From Hyphomonadaceae bacterium (lineage in GTDB: Bacteria; Pseudomonadota; Alphaproteobacteria; Caulobacterales; Aquidulcibacteraceae), in assembly GCA_003526465.1 (NCBI GenBank), contig DPWD01000254.1, forward strand, positions 1-5,228: a stretch of 5,228 bases of DNA, given 5' to 3'. The notes beneath the pieces were generated by a model. It did no database searches, was not told where the DNA came from, and saw only the letters and a list, made by a program, of their open reading frames with translations. This document shows positions 1 through 4,404 of this stretch, one piece after another (the stretch's first letter is position 1; each line of letters starts with the position of its first letter). A program made the position numbers and the translations under genes.

Positions 1-68
1 GCTTTAATGAGTCTGGACCCTAGATATCCAAGCGCCGCTAGCTGAACTGCACCGCCTCCGGTACGAGG
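1..68. other. Flank left of the IS, no gene seen
   Basis: All three forward frames are broken by stops or carry no recognisable protein, and no RNA gene is apparent. The last bases (65-68) together with the first two bases of the IS form the GAGGGG that acts as a possible ribosome binding site for the transposase. Nothing else can be supported here. Confidence 0.5.
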
Positions 69-90
69 GGTAGTGTCATGGCGATTGTGC
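69..90 (+). repeat. Putative IS left inverted repeat
   Basis: The outer block GGTAGTGT and the inner block ending TTGTGC match the right end in the same relative positions. The repeat overlaps the first codons of the transposase ORF, which is unusual because IS256-type elements normally have untranslated DNA between the tip and the gene. Confidence 0.5.
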
Positions 91-1103
91 TTGACGCCAA
101 TTATTTGGTTGCATGGCAACAGCCAGGCCAAATTGATGTCCCTGAAGATCCTGCAACCGGATCACCAATCGAAAATCTGGAGCGCTACCAGCGTTCCGAG
201 CAGGCATTGGTGTCGAGCTTGGCGGAGATGTACGTGCAGGGCGTCTCCACCCGCAAAGTCAAAGCCATCACCGAAGAATTGTGCGGCCACGCCTTCTCGG
301 CTTCGGCGATTTCCGGCATCAACAAAAGCCTCGATGAAAGCCTGCACGCTTTCGCGCGCCGGCGCTTGGAAGAGCCGTTCGCCTATCTCATTATCGATGC
401 GAAATATGAGAAAGTGCGCGAAGCCGGCGTGGTGCGATCGAGCGCGGTGCTGATTGCGATCGGCGTCGATTGGGATGGACGCCGCCAAATCCTGGCGGTG
501 GAACTGGCCAATCGCGAAAGCCGCTCGGCTTGGAAGGATTTTCTGCTCGGCTTGAAAGCGCGCGGGCTGCATGGCGTCGAATATATTGTCGCCGACGATC
601 ATGCCGGCTTGCGCGCGGCCGTGCGCGAAGCGCTGCCGGACGCTTATTTTCAGCGCTGCTACGTGCATTTCCTGCGTAACGCGCTCGATCATCTGCCGCG
701 CAAGGCCAACGACGATTGCTTGCAGGAGCTGCGCTGGATCTACGATCGCCGCGATCTCGCCGGCGCCAAGGCCGACCTCTCCGCATGGCTCAAGAAATGG
801 TCGCCGCGTTACCCCAAGCTGACCGGCTGGGTCGAAGAGAACATCGAGGAAACCTTCACCTACTACCGGCTGCCGCGGCAACATCACAAGCACATGAAGT
901 CGACCAACATGCTCGAACGCTTCAATGAAGAAATAAAGCGCCGCACCTACGTGCTGCGCATCTTCCCCAACGCCGAAAGCTGCCTGCGCCTGGTGCGCGC
1001 GCTCGCCGTCGAGACCCACGAAAACTGGCTCGAAGCCAACCGCTATCTCAACATGGACGACCTCAAGGAACTCAAGAAAGCCGAGCTCAGAAAGGCCGCA
1101 TGA
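78..1103 (+). CDS. IS256-family (Mutator-type) transposase, N-terminally truncated
   Basis: This is a DDE transposase that would cut and join the ends of its own IS. Residues about 34-330 follow the family closely: the ERYQRSEQ and QGVSTRKV region (35-61), first catalytic Asp107 in LIIDAKY, Asp173 in VADDHAGL, the C-x2-H motif Cys194/His197, and Glu280 in TNMLERFNEE. The Asp-Asp spacing of 66 and Asp-Glu spacing of 107 fit IS256. The protein has 341 residues against about 390-400 for full-length members, and Asp107 lies about 60 residues earlier than in IS256. The first 16 or so residues do not resemble the family, so the N-terminal DNA-binding segment is absent or replaced. ATG 78 was chosen because GAGGGG (65-70) lies 7 bases upstream; the frame is closed by TAG at 39-41. 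Family membership is near certain; activity of this copy is doubtful. Confidence 0.93.
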   Translation: MAIVLDANYLVAWQQPGQIDVPEDPATGSPIENLERYQRSEQALVSSLAEMYVQGVSTRKVKAITEELCGHAFSASAISGINKSLDESLHAFARRRLEEPFAYLIIDAKYEKVREAGVVRSSAVLIAIGVDWDGRRQILAVELANRESRSAWKDFLLGLKARGLHGVEYIVADDHAGLRAAVREALPDAYFQRCYVHFLRNALDHLPRKANDDCLQELRWIYDRRDLAGAKADLSAWLKKWSPRYPKLTGWVEENIEETFTYYRLPRQHHKHMKSTNMLERFNEEIKRRTYVLRIFPNAESCLRLVRALAVETHENWLEANRYLNMDDLKELKKAELRKAA

Positions 1104-1137
1104 CCCCCATGTCCGTCAGCCCCACCCGCCCCTATTT

Positions 1138-1159
1138 GCAGAACTTGACGCACACGACC
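1138..1159 (-). repeat. Putative IS right inverted repeat
   Basis: Read on the minus strand it begins GGTCGTGT and ends TTCTGC, agreeing with the left tip at 12 of 22 positions. It lies 35 bases after the transposase stop, a normal distance for the right end of an IS256-family element. Confidence 0.52.
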
Positions 1160-1238
1160 GACTGGGCGCTCCGTCACCGCTTTCACGCCGAACTGACCGG
1201 CAACACTCGCGGTTCCTCCTGCGCGCCCCCTCCCCCTA

Positions 1239-1260
1239 CCCCCGCCCCCAGGGGCGGGGG
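1239..1260. repeat. Perfect C/G hairpin
   Basis: CCCCCGCCCC at 1239-1248 is followed by CA and its exact complement GGGGCGGGGG at 1251-1260, giving a 10-bp stem with a 2-base spacer. A two-base spacer is too tight for an RNA loop, so the innermost pairs would open. A further C-rich run (1225-1236) precedes it. There is no T-run, so a classical intrinsic terminator is unlikely. It looks like a dispersed intergenic repeat. Confidence 0.6.
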
Positions 1261-1317
1261 GACGCTCTCACTCGTCGCGCGTCGCACGGTAGCGAAATAT
1301 CGCGAGAGCCTGCGGAT

Positions 1318-1329
1318 ACCGAGCTCGGT
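1318..1329. repeat. 12-base perfect palindrome
   Basis: ACCGAGCTCGGT is exactly self-complementary. It sits in the gene-free stretch between the C/G hairpin and the larger stem-loop. It could be part of a repeated element or a protein binding site; nothing nearby decides this. Confidence 0.4.
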
Positions 1330-1422
1330 GGAGCGCAAGCGGAAACTGGCGAGCGGGATTTAGGGGACGGCGCAGCAAAGTCGGAATCGCCAGAGGACCG
1401 AACATCGCCGCCGGCGTCGCGT

Positions 1423-1472
1423 TTCGACAAGCTCAACGTGACGCCATTCTTCGTCAGCCTGAGCCTGTCGAA
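1423..1472. repeat. REP-like imperfect inverted repeat
   Basis: Two 21-base arms (1423-1443 and 1452-1472) are complementary at 17 positions around an 8-base loop. The outer arm is TTCGACAAGCTCA, answered by TGAGCCTGTCGAA. Short palindromes built on TTCGACAgGCTCAggcTGA are, to my knowledge, widely scattered between genes in many GC-rich proteobacteria. It lies 28 bases beyond the stop codon of the minus-strand DUF6438 gene, so it could protect or end that transcript, but there is no T-run. Confidence 0.6.
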
Positions 1473-1500
1473 GGCCGCACCTTGCCGGATGCCGCCGCCC

Positions 1501-2361
1501 TCACCACTGTTGCAACACCGTATCGGGTCCACCGCATCGCAACGGCTCCAGCCCAGCCGCCGCATCGACAGCCACCTCCAGATCACGCACCACGAGCGGC
1601 ATGCCGACCGTCTCGCCGACATAATCTGAAACGCTGGCCCGAACCTGGCCCGCCTCGAATGTCAGAGTCTGTCGCGGCTGATCCGTGATGGGAGCATGGT
1701 ATTCCTCCTCGAACGAGAAGAAGTCGGCGGCCCGGAACTGCTCCACGAGGTTTTCAACGACAGCTGGGTCGATCCTCTGGCGACGTATCGCGTCGGGCCC
1801 AGGCATAGGCGATGTGATGGTTACATTCCCGTCGCCATGAATTTGGAGTCGATAATATCGGCTGCGCTCGCTTTCACAATGAATCCAGCCGCCCGATCGC
1901 GTCAGTGTAATGAGTACGAAATCTGGATTCGCGATTGCAGGAAATTGGCGCCGCGGAACCCGCCATCGCTCGGCGGGCAGGATAAGAGCACGCTCGGCGA
2001 ATTGCGCCTTCGTTGCAAGGCCGTCGCGTTCGAAGGGTCGATACCGCCAAGCTTCGGTGACAACTTCAAGCTGTTTTCTGCAGTTCGGATTCGCAACATC
2101 CAACGCAAGTGGCGATTGTTCCGGTACATCAAGCAGGCGTGCATGACCGGAGGGATCGACCTCAACAGTCAAGTTGACGAACCCGCCGTATGCCGCTGAC
2201 AACTGAATAACGCCACCTCCGCACGCATCGACGCCGCGAATGACCGCCACAAACTCGCGGTGCGCCTCTACTTCCAAACGATCAGCCACAAACATAGGCT
2301 CATCCGCGCACGCGATGAGCGCTAAAGTCGACGCCGCAATTGGCCAAGCCGGTGTCTTCAT
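1501..2361 (-). CDS. Predicted lipoprotein with DUF6438 domain
   Basis: The 286-residue product begins with a short signal peptide ending in a lipobox, Leu15-Ile-Ala-Cys18, so it is probably lipid-anchored after export; Ala at +2 would allow outer-membrane sorting. Residues about 66-112 (VEVDPSGHARL to WRYRPF) resemble the TonB-like segment of related proteins. Residues about 147-268 match DUF6438: YRLQIHGDG near 170-178, VVENLVEQFRAADFF at 201-215, then ITD and the SDYVGE strand at 245-250. The CxxxC-type cysteine pair I associate with the domain start is not intact; only Cys162 is present. The function of this domain is unknown. The last 16 residues do not look like the family, and another frame there reads like a possible continuation, so the C-terminus may be frameshifted. 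The ribosome binding site is weak (AGAG, 7 bases before the ATG). Confidence 0.75.
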   Translation of the reverse strand: MKTPAWPIAASTLALIACADEPMFVADRLEVEAHREFVAVIRGVDACGGGVIQLSAAYGGFVNLTVEVDPSGHARLLDVPEQSPLALDVANPNCRKQLEVVTEAWRYRPFERDGLATKAQFAERALILPAERWRVPRRQFPAIANPDFVLITLTRSGGWIHCESERSRYYRLQIHGDGNVTITSPMPGPDAIRRQRIDPAVVENLVEQFRAADFFSFEEEYHAPITDQPRQTLTFEAGQVRASVSDYVGETVGMPLVVRDLEVAVDAAAGLEPLRCGGPDTVLQQW

Positions 2362-2536
2362 TGGAAAACTCTACAATGGGACAAATCTTGCGCCTACGCC
2401 TTGGTCGCTGTGCCGATCATCAAAGTTCCGTTATTCAAAGATCGTGAAGCGACACTCGGAACACGGAGATCGTCGAACACGACGCTTGCCCCTGGGTCCC
2501 TGGTCACGCTGCGCGTGCCCGGGATGACGGCGGCGA
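2362..2536. other. Intergenic region upstream of the DUF6438 gene
   Basis: This 175-base gap separates the DUF2442-HTH stop from the DUF6438 start; both genes are on the minus strand. It contains the palindromic element at 2489-2530. I see no strong promoter for the DUF6438 gene and no credible small gene. Confidence 0.5.
2489..2530. repeat. CCTGGGTCCC / CCCGGGATGACGG intergenic repeat
   Basis: The element opens with CCCCTGGGTCCC and closes with CCCGGGATGACGG around a dyad: CACGC (2505-2509), loop TGC, GCGTG (2513-2517), extended by CCTGG/CCGGG after one mismatch. Elements of this form (GTCATCCCGGG...GACCCAGGG) are, as far as I know, a common dispersed repeat in alphaproteobacterial genomes. 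It begins 7 bases past the DUF2442-HTH stop on the minus strand and could help end that transcript, but no T-run follows. Confidence 0.62.
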
Positions 2537-2968
2537 TCAAGCCTCCACCCGCCCCGCCCATCCCTCCGTCGCCAGCAGCACCGTTTTCGGGATCACTTTC
2601 TCGCCGCTGAGATAATACGCGATCATGCGCCGCGAGAGGCCGAGCGCTTGCGCGGCGGCACCCTGCGTCAGCCCGTGCGCCTCCATCCAAGCGCGGAAGT
2701 CGGCGACGCGCATAGCCTCTCCCGCCTGCTCGTCGGCCCAGCGGCGCAATTGATGCGCGCCGAAATCCACGCCGCACGGCCATTCCAGCGACCACTTGTC
2801 CCGGCTCAGCTTGACGCGCGCGAATTCGTCCTTCTTCTTCAACGGCGCAAGCGCCTTGTGCGCAGCGATGACATCGGAAAAGTCAACCGGCGCGACGAGC
2901 CCATCGTCCCAACTCACTTCCAGGCGCTTGTCGCCGGAAACCGCTACGCTTACGATCTTGCCAATCAT
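2537..2968 (-). CDS. DUF2442 domain fused to XRE-like helix-turn-helix
   Basis: The 143-residue protein has two parts. Residues 1-80 fit DUF2442: LEVSWDDGLVAPVDFSDVI (16-34), LAPLKKKDEFARVKL (40-54), the SLEWPCGVDFGAHQLRRW strand-helix (60-77). Residues about 88-137 form a helix-turn-helix: FRAWMEAHGLTQGAAAQALG then LSRRMIAYYLSGEKVIPKTV, typical of XRE/Cro-like DNA-binding domains. Its ATG overlaps the stop of the DUF4160 gene in the sequence ATGA, so the two are very probably translationally coupled. DUF2442 has no established biochemical role; pairing with DUF4160 recurs in bacteria and has toxin-antitoxin-like layout. With its HTH this protein is the natural candidate for antitoxin or autorepressor (inference). 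Stop lies 7 bases before a palindromic repeat. Confidence 0.87.
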   Translation of the reverse strand: MIGKIVSVAVSGDKRLEVSWDDGLVAPVDFSDVIAAHKALAPLKKKDEFARVKLSRDKWSLEWPCGVDFGAHQLRRWADEQAGEAMRVADFRAWMEAHGLTQGAAAQALGLSRRMIAYYLSGEKVIPKTVLLATEGWAGRVEA

Positions 2969-3153
2969 GATCCGCTCAACTCATTCCACTTCGTCCGCAG
3001 CAATTCGCGGTTCGCCGCCGCCCATTCCAACGCCTCGCGCAGATCGACGCGCCCGCTAATAGCAATCACATCCAGCGTCTCAATCGAAACCTGCGCCGCA
3101 CCATCGCGCCCGAGCACGTGAAAATGCGGCGGGTTGTGATCGGCGAAGAACAT
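2965..3153 (-). CDS. DUF4160 protein, N-terminus interrupted by TAG
   Basis: The 62-residue open frame has the DUF4160 signature DHNPPHFHV (residues 5-13), followed by an AAQVSIETLDVI strand region and the terminal helix ALEWAAANRELLRTKWNEL. The biochemical role of the family is unknown. Reading further upstream in the same frame gives MPRLVRF-stop-NAEIA before this ATG, which aligns without gaps to family N-termini of the form MPTxxRFYGIxI. The gene would thus be 75 codons long from ATG 3192, with a TAG at codon 8 where the family usually has tyrosine. What can be translated as it stands starts at ATG 3153 (weak GAG 6 bases upstream) and loses the first strand. The stop codon overlaps the start of the DUF2442-HTH gene (ATGA). 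Partner in a putative toxin-antitoxin-like pair; possibly inactive here. Confidence 0.82.
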   Translation of the reverse strand: MFFADHNPPHFHVLGRDGAAQVSIETLDVIAISGRVDLREALEWAAANRELLRTKWNELSGS

Positions 3154-3192
3154 CGCGATCTCAGCGTTCTAGAACCGCACCAACCTGGGCAT
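3154..3192 (-). pseudogene. Lost 5' end of the DUF4160 gene with in-frame TAG
   Basis: From ATG at 3192 the codons read M-P-R-L-V-R-F, then TAG at 3171-3169, then N-A-E-I-A leading into the ATG at 3153. The match in register to DUF4160 N-termini on both sides of the stop shows this is former (or differently decoded) coding sequence, not leader. A single base change from TAC or TAT would produce it. Confidence 0.75.
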
Positions 3193-3200
3193 GTCGGCTC

Positions 3201-3229
3201 AGTATATGTGCAATGGTTGCATAAGTCTA
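3201..3229 (-). promoter_or_regulatory. Candidate promoter for DUF4160/DUF2442-HTH
   Basis: On the minus strand, TAGACT (3229-3224; 4 of 6 to TTGACA) and TATACT (3206-3201; 5 of 6 to TATAAT) are separated by exactly 17 bases. It lies in the 41-base gap after the EamA stop. Transcription would start near 3194, almost at the original ATG 3192, predicting a near-leaderless message for the full-length DUF4160 frame and a leader of about 40 bases for the shortened one. Confidence 0.45.
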
Positions 3230-3233
3230 TCCC

Positions 3234-4154
3234 TCACGCCCGCTTCACCCGCAGCAGCAGCACCTGTCCCACCAGCACCAGGGCGACGCCGCCGAGCGCC
3301 GCCAGCCCCCAGGTTTTCGCTTCGAACGCGCTCGACACCAGCATCGCCACCGGCGGGGTCAGCGCCGAGATATAGGAGGCGGTTCCGTAGCCGCGCCGGC
3401 GCGCCAGCCCGAAATAAAGCAGAAAAGCGACCACCGAGCCATTGATCGAGAGATGCAGCAGCGAGAGCGCGTATTCCCATGTCGGCTCGAATGCCCACGC
3501 CTTGCCAGTCACGAGCGCGAACAGCACAAGCCCGCATACGCCGTACGCCATTCCCCAGGCGGTGAACGCGGCAACACCCGCTCCCGCCACCTCGCCGCGC
3601 CGCGCGTACGCGTTCCCAGAAGATGCCGCGATCACCGCCGCGAGCGCCAGCCCGATCCCAGAAAGCGCGCGCGCGTCCATGTGCGAGGAGGCCAATTCCT
3701 CGGCGGAGAGTACGCCGACCCCGACAACGCCGAGGCCCGCCGCAAGCCACGCGAACGCAGGCGCGCGCTGGGCGAACGCAACGCGAAACGTCACCAGATT
3801 CGAAAACATCATCGCCGCGAACACAACAGCGACGACAGCCGACGTCACGCGCTCCTCGGCCCAATACACCAGTGCATAATTCATCGCGAAATTGCACACG
3901 CCCATGCCAAGCGCGGCGAGATGCTGCGGGCGCGTGAGCGCAATTGCTTCCCCGCGCAGCCTGCACCACACAAACAGCAGTGCGGAGGCCAGCCCGAAAC
4001 GATAGACCAGCGAGATTACCGGATCGACCACGCCGAATTGCAGCGTAATCGCGTACCAGGTCGTGCCCCAAGCAAGCGTGCAAATGGCGATGGCGGCGAC
4101 ATCGGCCCAGTGCGCCTTTGCCGCCGCTCCCGCTTCGGCGGCGTCAGCGCTCAT
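3234..4154 (-). CDS. EamA/DMT-family transporter
   Basis: The 306-residue product is a predicted inner-membrane permease of the drug/metabolite transporter superfamily. It shows ten hydrophobic segments at about 17-39, 44-64, 78-97, 103-124, 132-150, 164-182, 193-214, 226-250, 258-276 and 283-302, arranged as two five-helix EamA repeats. Family hallmarks include AWGTTWYAI in helix 1, YRFGLASALL in helix 2, the YWAEERVTSAVVAV stretch before helix 4, and YISALTPPVAMLVS in helix 9, ending in a basic tail (RVKRA). Substrate cannot be told; members export amino acids, metabolites or drugs. ATG 4154 is supported by GAGGA at 4166-4162, 7 bases upstream. It is divergent from hpf. Usual length for the family. 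Confidence 0.93.
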   Translation of the reverse strand: MSADAAEAGAAAKAHWADVAAIAICTLAWGTTWYAITLQFGVVDPVISLVYRFGLASALLFVWCRLRGEAIALTRPQHLAALGMGVCNFAMNYALVYWAEERVTSAVVAVVFAAMMFSNLVTFRVAFAQRAPAFAWLAAGLGVVGVGVLSAEELASSHMDARALSGIGLALAAVIAASSGNAYARRGEVAGAGVAAFTAWGMAYGVCGLVLFALVTGKAWAFEPTWEYALSLLHLSINGSVVAFLLYFGLARRRGYGTASYISALTPPVAMLVSSAFEAKTWGLAALGGVALVLVGQVLLLRVKRA

Positions 4155-4175
4155 GTCGTTTTCCTCAAGGTTTTC

Positions 4176-4204
4176 ATCTTAGGGGAGATTTCGGCGTTTG
4201 TCCC
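4176..4204 (-). promoter_or_regulatory. Weak candidate promoter for the EamA gene
   Basis: On the minus strand GGGACA (4204-4199) and TAAGAT (4181-4176) are 17 bases apart, each 4 of 6 to consensus, with a start predicted near 4169 just ahead of the GAGGA site. A GCCGC/GCGGC hairpin with a GAAA loop on this strand (4215-4228) lies just upstream. The match is modest and could be chance. Confidence 0.3.
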
Positions 4205-4272
4205 AATCTGGAACGCCGCTTTCGCGGCTTTGGCGAATGTTGGGCGAGGTGCCTTTTGCGACGAGCGTTGAA

Positions 4273-4301
4273 TTGACCCTGCGCCCCGCCGGGCCTACCT
4301 T
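4273..4301 (+). promoter_or_regulatory. Candidate promoter for hpf
   Basis: TTGACC (4273-4278; 5 of 6 to TTGACA) is followed after 17 bases by TACCTT (4296-4301), a poor match to TATAAT but tolerable for GC-rich alphaproteobacteria. A start near 4308 would give a leader of about 97 bases containing the hairpins described next. I looked for a sigma-54 GG-N10-GC signature in the region and did not find one. Confidence 0.38.
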
Positions 4302-4319
4302 TACAGATGCAGATCGGCG

Positions 4320-4353
4320 GCGCTCCTGGGGGCGGAGCCCGGTCCAGGAGCGC
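4320..4353 (+). promoter_or_regulatory. Stacked hairpin in the hpf leader
   Basis: GCGCTCCTGG (4320-4329) is answered by a perfect 10-base complement CCAGGAGCGC (4344-4353). Inside it GGGC (4330-4333) and GCCC (4337-4340) add four pairs with a GGA loop and a three-base bulge (4341-4343). The 14-pair structure lies about 50 bases before the hpf start. There is no T-run, so a regulatory leader is likelier than a terminator. The GGA in the apical loop resembles the core of a CsrA/RsmA site, an inference only. Confidence 0.55.
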
Positions 4354-4354
4354 T

Positions 4355-4367
4355 CCGCGCTGCGCGG
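4355..4367 (+). promoter_or_regulatory. Second small hairpin in the hpf leader
   Basis: CCGCG (4355-4359), loop CTG, CGCGG (4363-4367) immediately follows the larger hairpin; as DNA it is the 13-base palindrome CCGCGCTGCGCGG. In GC-rich DNA a 5-bp stem alone is weak evidence; its position beside the larger stem makes it worth recording. Confidence 0.35.
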
Positions 4368-4390
4368 TTTCGACCTCGATTTCGGTCCTC

Positions 4391-4397
4391 AGGGAGG
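4391..4397 (+). promoter_or_regulatory. Shine-Dalgarno of hpf
   Basis: AGGGAGG lies 7 bases before ATG 4405 and fixes that start over the much longer open frame upstream. CCTC at 4387-4390 can pair with its GAGG (4394-4397), and the palindrome GGCGCGCC (4396-4403) fills the gap to the ATG, so access may depend on local structure. Confidence 0.8.
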
Positions 4398-4404
4398 CGC
4401 GCCC

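Larger units (their letters stand above)
69..1159 (+). mobile_element. IS256-family insertion sequence, probably internally deleted
   Basis: The element is defined by an IS256-family transposase flanked by matching ends. The left end starts GGTAGTGT at 69 and the right end, read on the minus strand from 1159, starts GGTCGTGT. Over 22 bases the two ends agree at 12 positions, in two blocks: outer 7 of 8, and an inner TT-x-TGC at the same distance from each tip. The resulting length, 1091 bp, is shorter than usual for the family (roughly 1.2-1.5 kb), matching the missing N-terminal part of the transposase. No flanking target duplication is visible: the bases before 69 and after 1159 do not match. 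Boundaries are an inference from the imperfect repeats. Confidence 0.62.
1104..1500. other. Gene-free stretch with palindromic repeats
   Basis: No convincing gene lies between the transposase stop and the end of the DUF6438 gene. Short open frames here are low-complexity (proline-rich, or translations of the hairpins) and resemble no family I know. The stretch holds the IS right end (1138-1159), a C/G-run hairpin (1239-1260), a 12-base perfect palindrome (1318-1329) and a larger imperfect stem-loop (1423-1472). GCTCTC at 1264-1269 can also pair with GAGAGC at 1304-1309. The mix looks like accumulated dispersed intergenic repeats rather than one functional unit. Confidence 0.6.

Noticed and set aside
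162..1019. Long minus-strand open frame opposite the transposase
   Set aside because: It is the shadow of a clearly recognised IS256-family gene; its translation resembles nothing and its existence follows from GC-rich codon use.
1100..1363. 87-codon plus-strand frame after the transposase
   Set aside because: It translates the IS end and the C-rich hairpin (proline run) and has no family resemblance; its ATGA overlap with the transposase is coincidental.
1696..2199. 167-codon plus-strand frame opposite the DUF6438 gene
   Set aside because: Shadow frame; the minus strand carries a lipobox and a recognisable domain over the same bases.
3199..4083. Second long minus-strand frame within the EamA gene
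   Set aside because: Out-of-frame shadow of the transporter; glycine/arginine-rich with no family features.
4235..4256. Possible sigma-54 promoter before hpf, suggested by the rpoN/ptsN association
   Set aside because: No GG-N10-GC arrangement with correct spacing is present around the GG and TTTTGC bases.
3453..4271. Long plus-strand open frame opposite the EamA gene
   Set aside because: Arginine- and alanine-rich translation without any domain; the minus-strand frame has ten clean membrane segments and a ribosome binding site.
4198..4404. In-frame 69-codon extension of hpf from a TTG codon
   Set aside because: The extra sequence does not resemble Hpf, would span the promoter and hairpins, and the ATG at 4405 has a strong Shine-Dalgarno and the standard N-terminus.
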